Assembly: GCA_049969715.1 (NCBI GenBank)
Contig: JBMFOH010000001.1
Location: forward strand, 83,977 to 147,976
DNA from: JBMFOH01 sp049969715 [NCBI: bacterium]
Lineage (GTDB): Bacteria > DUMJ01
DNA: 64,000 bases
Direction: 5' to 3'
Positions 1-9,187 of the stretch are shown piece after piece (within the stretch, counting starts at the first letter, position 1; each line of letters starts with the position of its first letter). The notes under the pieces were generated by a model. The model was not told the DNA's origin. It ran no database searches and worked only from the letters and a program-made list of their open reading frames with translations. Both the position numbers and the translations under genes were made by a program.

Positions 1-293
1 CCCTTAGAGACGTATTCATTGAACATAAACCATTCAAGCGGATATATAGCCTCATTCTCATCCAAAAGGTCATTAAACGTTTCTATAGAAGAAAGCTTCT
101 TCATTTCGAATTTACCGAGTACATCCCTGAATGAATCTTTGTATCTAGAGAACGAATACTCTCCTAGAAGAAATAATGCATCAATCTTCTTCTCGTTTAC
201 GTCTATAGATTCCTCATAAAATGGTAAACAGCACTTCTTATATTTCTTCCCACTTCCACAGGGACAAGGGTCGTTTCTCCCTATGTTAGCCAT
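1..293 (-). CDS. SEC-C motif (zinc-binding) protein, 3' end cut by window
   Basis: Reading the minus strand from the ATG at 293 gives 97 codons that run off the left edge, so the C-terminus is missing. Residues 6-22 ([17 protein letters not shown]) are a textbook SEC-C motif, the zinc-binding element found at the SecA C-terminus and in many small proteins. The rest of the visible part is acidic and helical with no recognised domain. AAAGGAG lies about 11 bases upstream, and the gene begins 3 bases after the apgM stop, so it is probably the last visible member of the same minus-strand operon. The motif is certain; the function of the protein is unknown. Confidence 0.85.
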
Positions 294-296
294 ATA

Positions 297-1583
297 TTAC
301 AGATCTCCTTTTGATACAAGTTTTACAAATAGGGGCATAAGCTGATGCCCTAAGAGCCTTCCTAGGGAACCTTTTGCACACTCCTTCTCTGAGTATTGTG
401 TAGTTCCATCGCTAGAGATCTTATCTCCTGAAACGATAAGAGGTACAGGGTCATCTGAATGTGCCTTTAGTGTGCAAGGGGTAGAGTGGTCAGCTGTTAC
501 TGTGATTACTACATTAGAAAGGTCTATTTTTGGCAAGAGATTCCCGAAAAAGTACTTATCTATATTAGAGATACTGTCCCTTTTTTCTAGGGCTTTTCCA
601 TCGTGACCTGGGACATCAGGTCCTTTGAGATGTATATAGAGGGCATCGAATTTATTAAGAGATTGAATTGCTTTTTCCGCCCTTAGAGGATAATCTATCT
701 CAGGATTTCCAGTTGGAGTAGGCAGTTCTACTATCTCCATACCGGTCAACATTGCTATCCCCATTTCTACAGGCATCTCGGCAAAACAGCCAAACCTTAA
801 GCCAAATAGATTCTTTATATCAGGGAATTCTGGTAACCTATCTCCTGCATCCCTAGTAAGTATTACATTCCCTATCATCTTACCTTGAGACTTTCTCTTT
901 CTATTGACCTCTGATTCATTCAATACAAGATGACTCTTCTGGACAAATTCGTTTGTTAGGTCGGCTGCCCTCTTTGCCTCTATACTGCTATCTAGAGGCT
1001 GGCAGACCTGAAGGTAGGGCTCAAACTTTTCTTTAGCTACCCCGAAGTATCCAACTTTATCATACGCTGGATCAGTATTGGTGATATTAGCTGATAGAGG
1101 ACCATCTAGACATCTTATCCATAAGACACCCCTATGTTCTACAGTACTAATGAACTTGAATATGGCAGGATAGCTAGTAAGTTTTACCTTACTATTGACC
1201 TCTTCTGCCAACAGTTTTGCCTCCTCAGTAGATAGGTCTCTACCTGCTCTTCTATCCACAAGACGCCTATCTTCATCCATCGTAGCGAAATTAACCCTAA
1301 AGGCAAGGTCTCCTGGTTTTAAATCAATTCCAGAGGCAAAACATTCCAATGGACCTCTACCTGTATAATACTTTTCTGCCTCATATCCTAATATACTTAT
1401 AACCGCTATGTCAGACTCTGGTGCTATCCCTGGTCCTACTGTATCTACAATGCCACTTTTCCCACTTTTTGCTAGTCCATCCATATAGGGAGTGTCGGCT
1501 GCCTCAAGGGGAGTCTTTCCTCCTAATTCAGGGCAGGGTCTATCACCTAGCCCATCCAGTACTATATAGAGTAGTTTATACAC
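297..1583 (-). CDS. apgM: 2,3-bisphosphoglycerate-independent phosphoglycerate mutase, archaeal type
   Basis: Interconverts 3- and 2-phosphoglycerate in glycolysis and gluconeogenesis in the cytoplasm. The product has the alkaline-phosphatase-superfamily landmarks of the ApgM branch: VLDGLGDRP near the N-terminus (metal-binding Asp), PESDIAVISILGY with the nucleophilic Ser, a DVPGHDG motif and VTADHSTPC near the C-terminus. Length (about 428 aa) is usual for ApgM, which is shorter than bacterial GpmI. Two in-frame GTG codons compete, at 1592 and 1583. AGAGGGGTGAT overlaps the first and is well spaced for the second, so 1583 is preferred. It follows the MFS gene on the same strand. Confidence 0.95.
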   Translation of the reverse strand: MYKLLYIVLDGLGDRPCPELGGKTPLEAADTPYMDGLAKSGKSGIVDTVGPGIAPESDIAVISILGYEAEKYYTGRGPLECFASGIDLKPGDLAFRVNFATMDEDRRLVDRRAGRDLSTEEAKLLAEEVNSKVKLTSYPAIFKFISTVEHRGVLWIRCLDGPLSANITNTDPAYDKVGYFGVAKEKFEPYLQVCQPLDSSIEAKRAADLTNEFVQKSHLVLNESEVNRKRKSQGKMIGNVILTRDAGDRLPEFPDIKNLFGLRFGCFAEMPVEMGIAMLTGMEIVELPTPTGNPEIDYPLRAEKAIQSLNKFDALYIHLKGPDVPGHDGKALEKRDSISNIDKYFFGNLLPKIDLSNVVITVTADHSTPCTLKAHSDDPVPLIVSGDKISSDGTTQYSEKECAKGSLGRLLGHQLMPLFVKLVSKGDL

Positions 1584-1655
1584 TGTTATCACCCCTCTAA
1601 GAATAACTTTTAATAATCCAATCTATTATAACATCTAATAAAGAAATTTTAAAAG

Positions 1656-2828
1656 TTATTCTATCTTAAACATAGTTATTAGGACTACAGCAATCAATGA
1701 GCATACCGCTCCAAAAAAGAACGGTGTGGATGGAGATATCTTATCCCATAGTAAACCAGCAATAGCACTTGCTGGTATTGCCAGTATCCCTACTGAGGCA
1801 TTATACAATCCAAATGCAGTTCCCCTTATTTTTTCATCTACCAGATGTACTACTAAGGATTTCGCTACTCCTTCTGTAGTTGAGTAGTATACCCCATAAA
1901 TGATGTATAGGACCCATATATGCCAGGGCAACCTCGCTATGGCAAAACCTATATAGGTAATAGCATATATAAGCCATCCCAACCTTATTACATTAACTCT
2001 TCCGATCTTATCCGAGAGGACCCCACTTGGGAGAGAGAGCAATGCATAGAATAGATTAAATATAGCTATGATTACTGGTATTGTTGTAGGCGATACCCCT
2101 ACGTTTTCAGCTCTTAGGATCAAAAAAGCATCACTACTGTTTCCTAATGTAAAGACCATCATTCCAATAAAGAACAAAAGGAACTTGCCTTTAAGTAGTG
2201 ATGGGTCTATCTTGAATCCTGTTCCTACCTTTTCTCCTACCCTTTCTTTTACAAATAAACCTATGAGGATTATTGTTACAAAGGCAACAAGTCCACCGAT
2301 TATAAATATATATCTATATTTCATCAATCCAAATGAGGCGAACCTTATCAATAGATATGTAGCTATTAATGGACCAACAAATGAACCTAATGTATCTAAC
2401 ATCCTCTGAAGACCAAAGGCAAAACCTGTTCTAGATTTACTAGATGACTTTGCTACAAGTGCATCTCTTGGGGCATCCTTTAATCCCTTCCCAACTCCAT
2501 CTAACAACCTAAGACCTAAAACACTACCTGCCCCTGTTGTTAAGAATAATAGGAGTCTTCCTATAGCAGACAATAGGTATCCAATGAAAACGATAGACTT
2601 CCTTTTACCTAGTTTATCAGAGATGATTCCAGAGAGGATTTTAAATATACTCACTACAGTGGTCATACTCCCCTCAATGAGGCCTATAGTCTCTTTACTT
2701 AGACCTAGTACCTGGGCGTAGAATGTGGGGAGTATAGGCGATATCATATCCTGGCTTAGACCACCAAAGAAGGCGACCCATCCCAATACAATAATATTTT
2801 TTGTTCCTTCTTTATTGTTCCCTTTCAA
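1656..2828 (-). CDS. MFS transporter (12-TM efflux-type)
   Basis: Integral membrane carrier of the major facilitator superfamily with about 12 hydrophobic segments. The inter-helix 2-3 motif (SGIISDKLGKRK) and its second-half counterpart (SGVLSDKIGRVN) are clear. GVGKGLKDAPRDALVA is shared almost exactly with the second MFS gene at 49859-50992, so the two are paralogues. The substrate cannot be read from sequence; the family is usually annotated as drug or sugar efflux. The start is TTG with GGAG nine bases upstream; the ATG nearer the ribosome site is out of frame. It lies downstream of the GH3 gene, but a terminator separates them. Confidence 0.9.
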   Translation of the reverse strand: MKGNNKEGTKNIIVLGWVAFFGGLSQDMISPILPTFYAQVLGLSKETIGLIEGSMTTVVSIFKILSGIISDKLGKRKSIVFIGYLLSAIGRLLLFLTTGAGSVLGLRLLDGVGKGLKDAPRDALVAKSSSKSRTGFAFGLQRMLDTLGSFVGPLIATYLLIRFASFGLMKYRYIFIIGGLVAFVTIILIGLFVKERVGEKVGTGFKIDPSLLKGKFLLFFIGMMVFTLGNSSDAFLILRAENVGVSPTTIPVIIAIFNLFYALLSLPSGVLSDKIGRVNVIRLGWLIYAITYIGFAIARLPWHIWVLYIIYGVYYSTTEGVAKSLVVHLVDEKIRGTAFGLYNASVGILAIPASAIAGLLWDKISPSTPFFFGAVCSLIAVVLITMFKIE

Positions 2829-2851
2829 GACACATCGCTCCTTTCTATAAT

Positions 2852-2886
2852 AAAAATAGACTTCTACCTAATTTTAGGTAGAAGTC
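2852..2886 (-). terminator. Rho-independent terminator after the GH3 gene
   Basis: A perfect 12-bp inverted repeat (GACTTCTACCTA / TAGGTAGAAGTC, loop of four) at 2859-2886 is followed on the minus strand by TATTTTTATTATA. It sits between the GH3 stop and the MFS start, so it would end or attenuate GH3 transcripts. Confidence 0.85.
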
Positions 2887-2934
2887 ATCATCCCTTTAAG
2901 GGATATTTCTGTTAGGCTTCATCACCTGTGAAAA

Positions 2935-5214
2935 CTATTTAACTTCAAATCTACCACTTAATCTTATGTCAAGGGAAGATGCACCTATCATTATCTCAAA
3001 GACTCCTGGCTCTACTATCAATTTCATATCCATATCTAAGAATGCTAAGTCTTCTGGGGTAAGAGTAAAGTTTATGCTCTTCTTTTCTTTGACATCAAGT
3101 GTAACCCTCTTGAATCTTCTAAGCTCTTTTACTGGTCTTGATACACTTGAAACTAGATCACAGATATAAAGTTGGACTATCTCATCTCCTTTATATCTTC
3201 CTACATTCTCTATATCCAAGGAAATATTTACCTTTCCATCTTTCCCTATGACCTCAGGACTAATCTTAAGGTTACTGTATTTGAACTCTGTGTAGCTTAA
3301 GCCATATCCAAATGGGAATAATGGTTGGGTTCCTCTTAGGTCAGCATAATCTTCTACTCTCCCTGAAGGCTTATAGTTATAGTATAGAGGTAATTGTCCA
3401 ACAAATTTTGGAAAGGTAATAGGAAGCTTTCCTCCAGGGTTATAGTCTCCAAATAGTATATCTGCTATAGCATTTCCTCCTTCTTCTCCAGGATACCATG
3501 CTTCTAGAATGGCTTGAACTCCATCGATCCACCTTGTCATAGTGATGGCACTCCCATTTATAAGTACTACCACTACTGGGGTTCCTGCGTTGGATACCTC
3601 TCTTATTAGGTCTTCTTGAACCCCAGGTAGGTCTAGATTACACCTATCTCTTTGTTCTCCTTCGGTCTCAGGGACAGAGTTTCCAACAAAGATAATCGCT
3701 ACATCACTACTCTTGGCTATCTCTACGGCCTCCTCAAATCCTTTTTTAGATAGATCTACTAAGTCACATCCCTGGGCAAATCGGACCTCTATCTTTTCTC
3801 CAACCTTATTCTTGATCCCTTCTAACGGGGTTACTACCTTTATTCCATGTCCACTATAACCACCTAGTCTAGGAACCGCCGCATTTGGCCCAATAACAGC
3901 TATAGACTTGACATCCTTAGATAATGGCAAGATTCCATTATTTTTTAGTAAAACCATCGCCTCTCTTGCTGTTTTTAATGCCAACTCTCTGTGCTCTTTA
4001 CAGTCACATACCTTTTCTGCATACTCTGGGTCTACATATGGATTATCGAATAGTCCTGTCCAGAATTTTACCCTTAGTATCCTTCTTACTGCTTCATCTA
4101 CTACACTCTCAGAGAGTTTATTCTCCTTGACTAGAGGTAAAACCTCTTCAAAACAGTCACTTGCTGGTAGTTCCATATCTAGTCCTGCTTCAAGGGCTTT
4201 TTTGGCTGCTTCCGCTTTTGAATCAGCCACTTTATGCTTGGTATAGATATGGATCACAGAACCATAGTCAGAGACTACATAACCCTTAAATCCCCATTCC
4301 TTCCTTAATATATCTGTGAGGAGCCATCTGTTTGAAGAGCAGGGAATACCGTCTATAGAGTTGTATGCTGCCATTATGGAGAGGGCTTTGCCTTTTTCTA
4401 TGGCGGATTTAAATGCTGGGAAGTATATCTCTCTCATGAGTCTTTCCGAGATGTGTATAGCGTTACTGTCTCTACCCCCATCACCAACAAAATTGGCTGC
4501 AAAATGTTTTGGGGTAGTTATAACTCCTTGCCCTTGTAATCCTTCTATAAATGAAACTGCCATAGCTGAGGTTAGATATGGGTCCTCTCCATAAGTTTCT
4601 TCCGTTCTCCCGCATCTAGGGTCCCTAGCGATATTTATAGTCGGAGAGAGTGCCTGGTGGATACCTCTAGATTTGGTCTCTTTGCCGATAGCAGTGGCAA
4701 CCTCTTTCATAAGTTCTGGATTCCATGTACTTGCTATTGCTATAGACTGTGGAAAACTTGTTGAACCTTTAGCCATACATCCATGGAGACACTCGTCATG
4801 TATTAATACGGGTATCCCTAGTCTTGTATTCTCTATAACATACTTTTGAATCTCATTTGCAAATTCTGCCCCTTCTTTAGGAGAGAACGGTCTTAAGACA
4901 CAACTCAATTCCCCTATGCCATATCTTTTATCCCCTTCTCCCTCTGTAATGACTTCCTTCCAGTGCTTCTTCCAGTAGTTTCCCGAGAGAGCCTCCATAA
5001 GCTCTCCTTCACCAGCAAAAAGCCTGAATAATACTTCATCCAGTCTTTTTGTATACTTTTCGGGTAACCCCTCAAAGAGATCAGAAAATAGCTTCCACAC
5101 ATGGAGCATACTTGCCTTTAACTGTCCAACCTTTTCCTCTAAGGTCATCTTAGAAAGGAGAGCTTCCACCCTTTCATCTATAGATAGCTCAGGGTTTAGA
5201 TAATCCTCTTTCAT
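2935..5214 (-). CDS. Glycoside hydrolase family 3 beta-glucosidase
   Basis: Hydrolyses terminal beta-linked glucose (or xylose) from oligosaccharides by a retaining mechanism. Layout: short helical N-terminal extension, GH3 TIM-barrel (about 110-380) and alpha/beta sandwich (about 420-640), then a fibronectin-III-like tail (about 670-755). The nucleophile is Asp316 in VVSDYGSV; the FGYGLSYTEF signature before the Fn3-like domain is also present. There is no signal peptide, so it is expected to be cytoplasmic and act on imported sugars. GTG at 5217 and ATG at 5214 are adjacent; ATG lies eight bases from GGAGG and is chosen. The exact substrate within GH3 is not decidable. Confidence 0.93.
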   Translation of the reverse strand: MKEDYLNPELSIDERVEALLSKMTLEEKVGQLKASMLHVWKLFSDLFEGLPEKYTKRLDEVLFRLFAGEGELMEALSGNYWKKHWKEVITEGEGDKRYGIGELSCVLRPFSPKEGAEFANEIQKYVIENTRLGIPVLIHDECLHGCMAKGSTSFPQSIAIASTWNPELMKEVATAIGKETKSRGIHQALSPTINIARDPRCGRTEETYGEDPYLTSAMAVSFIEGLQGQGVITTPKHFAANFVGDGGRDSNAIHISERLMREIYFPAFKSAIEKGKALSIMAAYNSIDGIPCSSNRWLLTDILRKEWGFKGYVVSDYGSVIHIYTKHKVADSKAEAAKKALEAGLDMELPASDCFEEVLPLVKENKLSESVVDEAVRRILRVKFWTGLFDNPYVDPEYAEKVCDCKEHRELALKTAREAMVLLKNNGILPLSKDVKSIAVIGPNAAVPRLGGYSGHGIKVVTPLEGIKNKVGEKIEVRFAQGCDLVDLSKKGFEEAVEIAKSSDVAIIFVGNSVPETEGEQRDRCNLDLPGVQEDLIREVSNAGTPVVVVLINGSAITMTRWIDGVQAILEAWYPGEEGGNAIADILFGDYNPGGKLPITFPKFVGQLPLYYNYKPSGRVEDYADLRGTQPLFPFGYGLSYTEFKYSNLKISPEVIGKDGKVNISLDIENVGRYKGDEIVQLYICDLVSSVSRPVKELRRFKRVTLDVKEKKSINFTLTPEDLAFLDMDMKLIVEPGVFEIMIGASSLDIRLSGRFEVK

Positions 5215-5284
5215 CACGAGAACCTCCTTTTTCAGTTTATTTCTAGCACAATTATAGCTCTAATCTAGAGAAAAAATCAACCAT

Positions 5285-6244
5285 TTACCTAAACATACCA
5301 TTAACCTTCTTATCCTCATATAGGAGCTTATCGGCTACCTCTATTATCTCTCTCTTTGTCTTTCCATCTTTAGGAAAAGAGGATAAACCCATTGAGACAC
5401 CTATCTCATTTATTTCCATCGTTACCTTATTCTTTATCCTTTTAAATATAGAGTTAATATTAATACTAGAAGGATTTAAGAATATTATAACAAATTCGTC
5501 TCCACCGTATCTAAAACCTCTATCAATACTTCTTATAGAGTGGGTCAATATATTAGCAAATGCTTTAAGGGCTTCATCCCCAGCCTGATGTCCATAAGTA
5601 TCATTAAATCTTTTAAAACCATCGAGATCACACATAAGAAGGATAAATGGTTTTCCTATTTTTATTAGCTCATCCATATATTCCTCGAGAGCTCTCCTGT
5701 TATAGAGCCCTGTAAGATGGTCTCTTTTAGTCGATTCCTCAAGAGATGAAGTGTAATCTAGATAGAGTTCCTGATTTCTCGTTATAAGCGTAGCTAATCC
5801 ATATGATAGAATAAAAACTCCGATGGTATAACTAAGACCAGGAATATCTGACCTTATAATCGAATATATAATAAGGAACACAAAGAAGAAAATGTTAAGA
5901 CTGAATACTTTTGTTGCCCAGATAGGGTTTCTTTCTAGCCCATAGGTAATGATAGGTACTAGAAGGAAAAAGAGAAATGGACTTCTCTCCATACCAGTAT
6001 TATATATAATAGAGATATTAAGTAAGTGCCCTAACATAGGCATAATCCAAGGGTTTTGAGATGTCCTTACAGAGAGAAGATAAACTATGGCAAAAAGAAT
6101 AGCAAAGAACAGAGGGAGCAATATAGATGTTCTCCCCTTTGCCATTAAAAGATAAGACGGGATAAATGCAATAACCATTAGTACCCTAATGTTAAAGGCA
6201 ACCTTCTTTATCCCTTCACCTAAGTTATGGTAATTCATTTCCAT
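5285..6244 (-). CDS. Membrane-bound diguanylate cyclase (GGDEF)
   Basis: Makes the second messenger cyclic di-GMP from two GTP. Residues about 15-155 form five to six transmembrane helices of no recognised sensor family. A GGDEF domain occupies about 165-319. The active-site motif YGGDEF (247-251) is intact, and RSID at 238-241 lies five residues before it, matching the product-inhibition I-site RxxD. An active, feedback-inhibited cyclase is therefore predicted. No good ribosome-binding site precedes the ATG at 6244, so the start is uncertain. It is divergent from the LacI-type gene. Confidence 0.92.
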   Translation of the reverse strand: MEMNYHNLGEGIKKVAFNIRVLMVIAFIPSYLLMAKGRTSILLPLFFAILFAIVYLLSVRTSQNPWIMPMLGHLLNISIIYNTGMERSPFLFFLLVPIITYGLERNPIWATKVFSLNIFFFVFLIIYSIIRSDIPGLSYTIGVFILSYGLATLITRNQELYLDYTSSLEESTKRDHLTGLYNRRALEEYMDELIKIGKPFILLMCDLDGFKRFNDTYGHQAGDEALKAFANILTHSIRSIDRGFRYGGDEFVIIFLNPSSININSIFKRIKNKVTMEINEIGVSMGLSSFPKDGKTKREIIEVADKLLYEDKKVNGMFR

Positions 6245-6284
6245 CTAGAATAGCACAACATCTAGTGATTTTTCAACTCTTATG

Positions 6285-6293
6285 TGATATCAT
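6285..6293 (+). promoter_or_regulatory. Extended -10 promoter of the lacI-hpt operon
   Basis: TG-A-TATCAT at 6285-6293, with no convincing -35 box, is placed 24 bases before the LacI-type ATG. It is the only promoter-like element in the 72-base divergent gap on this strand. Confidence 0.5.
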
Positions 6294-6316
6294 AGAAAGA
6301 AAAAGGAGTCTTTGGG

Positions 6317-7342
6317 ATGGTTTTCAGAAAGAAGGCCAGTATATTGGAAGTAGCCGAGAAAGCAGGGGTCTCTCCGGCTACCGTCTCTCGTGTATTAAAT
6401 AAGACTGCTAGGGTAAGCCCTCAGCTGACTAAAAGGGTTCTCTCTGCAGTAGAGGAGTTAAGATATGCTCCGGACCCATTTGCCTATGGAATGAGGACAA
6501 AGAAGACCCGTACTATTGGTCTTATTATTTCTGATATTACTAACCCATTTTTTCCTGAAATGACGAGAGCAATAGAGGATTATGCCCGTAGCAGAGGGTA
6601 CTCATTAATCTTATGCAATACAGGTAGTAATATCGAAAAAGGGAAGAGCTATGTACACCTATTACTTAATAGAGGAGTAGATGGTCTTATCTTTACTTCT
6701 CTAAGGATAGGTAAGGAGGAGGTGCTTTCTATTTTAAAGGAGAATATTCCGTGTATTCTTGTCGGCCGTAGGGCAGAAGGGATAGAGGGTCTAAGTTACA
6801 TCGTAACTGATAACTATAAGGGAGGAATGATTGCAGCAGATTATCTCTTTGAATTAGGTCATAGAAGATTTGTCCATGTTACTGGCACCTTAGATAACTC
6901 TACCGGGAAGGAAAGATTGAATGGGTTTATAAATAGGTTAAAGGGGAGGGGAGTAAAGGAGGAAGATATCTATATCATAAAGGGTAACTTTAAGATGGAG
7001 AGTGGATATAAAGCGGCGAAAGAGGTCTTAAAGTTAAAACCATTACCTACTGCCATATTTTTCGCTAATGATGCGATGGCTATAGGGGCATTGCAGAGGT
7101 TTTGGGAAGAGAGGATAATAATTCCAGAAACCTTTTCTATTGTTGGCTTTGACAATATAAAGGTATCTAGCCTTGTAGCCCCACCACTTACTACTATAAG
7201 TCAAGAGATATATAAGCTTGGAGAATTGGCTGCTCAACGTCTTATAGGATTTATAGAAGGGGATAAAGAGAAGGTAAAAATTGTCCTTGAGCCTACTTTG
7301 GTAGAGAGGAAATCTTGTAGGAGGGTTTTAGATGAAACTTAG
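6317..7342 (+). CDS. LacI-family transcriptional regulator
   Basis: DNA-binding sugar-responsive repressor. The N-terminal helix-turn-helix and hinge are canonical (ILEVAEKAGVSPATVSRVLN, about 8-27), followed by a periplasmic-binding-protein-like effector domain (about 60-335). The start has AAAAGGAG eight bases upstream. It is first in an operon with an epimerase and a polyol-type dehydrogenase, the likely targets of its effector logic. No LacI-type palindromic operator could be found in the short upstream gap, so autoregulation is unproven. The effector sugar is unknown. Confidence 0.93.
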   Translation: MVFRKKASILEVAEKAGVSPATVSRVLNKTARVSPQLTKRVLSAVEELRYAPDPFAYGMRTKKTRTIGLIISDITNPFFPEMTRAIEDYARSRGYSLILCNTGSNIEKGKSYVHLLLNRGVDGLIFTSLRIGKEEVLSILKENIPCILVGRRAEGIEGLSYIVTDNYKGGMIAADYLFELGHRRFVHVTGTLDNSTGKERLNGFINRLKGRGVKEEDIYIIKGNFKMESGYKAAKEVLKLKPLPTAIFFANDAMAIGALQRFWEERIIIPETFSIVGFDNIKVSSLVAPPLTTISQEIYKLGELAAQRLIGFIEGDKEKVKIVLEPTLVERKSCRRVLDET

Positions 7343-8102
7343 TTTTGTTATTCAGTATCAAGATCTAGATGGATTGAGAAAATATACAGAACTTATGTCT
7401 TCTTTAGGTTATGAGGGAATAGAGCTTGGAATAAAAGACCCAGAACTTATAGATAGAGAAAAGATTGCCAGTATTCTTTCTAGGTACAGATTGCCTCTTA
7501 TTGCCCAAGGTACAGGGAGAGCATTTACTGAGGATGGTCTCTCTCTTTCTAGCAAGGAGATAAAGATAAGAGAGGCTTCTATTAAAAGGCTTAAGGCTCA
7601 TATAGACCTTGCCTCTAGTTTTTCTAGTTTTGTTATAGTGGGACTTATAAGGGGCAATATTCAGGAAGAGACCCAGCAAGGATATGTAAGAGAGACATTA
7701 AGAGGTCTCTGTGATTATGCTAGGACTAAGGATGTAAAGATTCTCCTAGAGCCTATAAATAGATATGAGATAAATTGGATAAACACAGTAGAAGAGGCAT
7801 ATAATTTCATTATGGAACTAGAGAGAGATAATATTGGATTACTCATTGATACGTTTCATATGAATATAGAGGAACCTTCTATTGCAGGCTCTATTTTTAA
7901 GGCACGGCAATTGATATGGCATCTACATATAGCAGACAGTAATAGACTTACTCCAGGATTGGGGCATATAGACTTTAAGGATATCTTTAGAATCCTTGAC
8001 TCTATAGGATACTCAGGTTTTGTATCTAGTGAGATCATAACCAGACCATCACTAGAAGAGGCAATATCTCAGACCGCTAGGTATGTAAGGAATATAATGT
8101 AA
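7332..8102 (+). CDS. Sugar (phosphate) isomerase/epimerase, TIM barrel (AP_endonuc_2 family)
   Basis: Resembles the D-tagatose/D-psicose 3-epimerase and hydroxypyruvate-isomerase group. Metal-site motifs are visible: EPINRYE, DTFHMNIEE and the WHLHIADSNR/GHIDF pair, giving the Glu-Asp-His-Glu set of these enzymes. Length of 256 aa is slightly short of ketose 3-epimerases. It overlaps the end of the lacI-type gene by 11 bases and is followed 14 bases later by a dehydrogenase, consistent with a polyol/ketose pathway. The true substrate is not determinable. Confidence 0.85.
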   Translation: MKLSFVIQYQDLDGLRKYTELMSSLGYEGIELGIKDPELIDREKIASILSRYRLPLIAQGTGRAFTEDGLSLSSKEIKIREASIKRLKAHIDLASSFSSFVIVGLIRGNIQEETQQGYVRETLRGLCDYARTKDVKILLEPINRYEINWINTVEEAYNFIMELERDNIGLLIDTFHMNIEEPSIAGSIFKARQLIWHLHIADSNRLTPGLGHIDFKDIFRILDSIGYSGFVSSEIITRPSLEEAISQTARYVRNIM

Positions 8103-8116
8103 GAGGAGGCGAGATT

Positions 8117-9178
8117 ATGCGTGCAATAGTAAATCATGGTCCTATGGATTATAGATTAGAAGAAGTTCCTGAACCTATAGCTGGACCAGAAGAGGTAGTA
8201 ATAAAGGTAAAGGCTAGTGGACTATGTGCTAGTGACCTCAAGTGTTATCATGGGGGTCCTTCATTCTGGCAGGGGAACCCACCCTATGTAAAACCTCCAG
8301 TCATCCCTGGGCATGAATTTATAGGAGAGGTAGTGGCATTAGGTGAAGGAGCGAGGGAAAGATACGGCATTGAGGTTGGAGACAAGGCAGTGGCAGAACA
8401 AATACTTCCTTGTTGGGAATGCAGGTTCTGTAAAACAGGGAAGTACTGGATGTGTGAGAGAAATTATGTCTTTGGTTTTCAAGGCGGAATAGATGATGGT
8501 GGTATGGCTGAGTATGCAAGGTTTCCGAAGGGCTCTATTATTCACAAGGTACCAAGGGAGTTGCCAGATACATATGGTGCCCTTATAGAGCCATTGTCCT
8601 GCGCCATACATGCAGTAGAGAGGGGAGAGATACAACTAGGAGATACGGTAGTTATATCAGGAATGGGTCCTATTGGACTTATGATGCTTCAGGTGGCAAA
8701 ACTAAAGAATCCAGGGCTATTGATAGCATTAGATACTAGAGACTTTAGGCTTAATATAGCCAAAGAACTTGGAGCAGATGTAGTAATAAATGTAACAGAG
8801 GAGGATGCTATAAAAAAGGTAAAGGAATTAACAGGGGGTTATGGATGTGATGTATATATAGAGGCAAGTGGATATCCAAAATCTGTACCCCAGGGATTAG
8901 ATATGATAAGGAAGCTAGGGACATTCGTTGAGTTTGGGGTATTTGGAGAACCTGCAGTAGCTGATTGGACGATAATAGGAGACAGGAAGGAACTAACTAT
9001 ACATGGGTCGCATCTAGGTCCATACCGGTATCCTCTTGCAATAGAATATCTTACAAAAGGGATAATAAAAGCTCCCTCTATAATAACTCATACATTTCCT
9101 TTAGAGAGATTTCAAGATGCTATTAAGCTTGCAGAGGACCCAAACGGAAACTCGATTAAGATCCTGCTCATTCCTTAG
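8117..9178 (+). CDS. Zinc-dependent polyol/alcohol dehydrogenase (MDR superfamily)
   Basis: NAD(P)-dependent medium-chain dehydrogenase. Catalytic zinc ligands are visible as GLCASD and PGHEF, the four-Cys structural zinc lobe as CWECRFCKTGKYWMC, and the Rossmann motif as GMGPIG with an acidic residue in ALDTRD that favours NAD. The C-terminal HGSHLGP segment recalls erythritol/L-threitol and sorbitol-type dehydrogenases, which is a recollection and not a search result. Next to a ketose-epimerase-like gene and a LacI regulator, it probably oxidises a polyol or interconverts it with a ketose. A strong GAGGAGG precedes the ATG. Confidence 0.88.
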   Translation: MRAIVNHGPMDYRLEEVPEPIAGPEEVVIKVKASGLCASDLKCYHGGPSFWQGNPPYVKPPVIPGHEFIGEVVALGEGARERYGIEVGDKAVAEQILPCWECRFCKTGKYWMCERNYVFGFQGGIDDGGMAEYARFPKGSIIHKVPRELPDTYGALIEPLSCAIHAVERGEIQLGDTVVISGMGPIGLMMLQVAKLKNPGLLIALDTRDFRLNIAKELGADVVINVTEEDAIKKVKELTGGYGCDVYIEASGYPKSVPQGLDMIRKLGTFVEFGVFGEPAVADWTIIGDRKELTIHGSHLGPYRYPLAIEYLTKGIIKAPSIITHTFPLERFQDAIKLAEDPNGNSIKILLIP

Positions 9179-9187
9179 GAGGGAACT

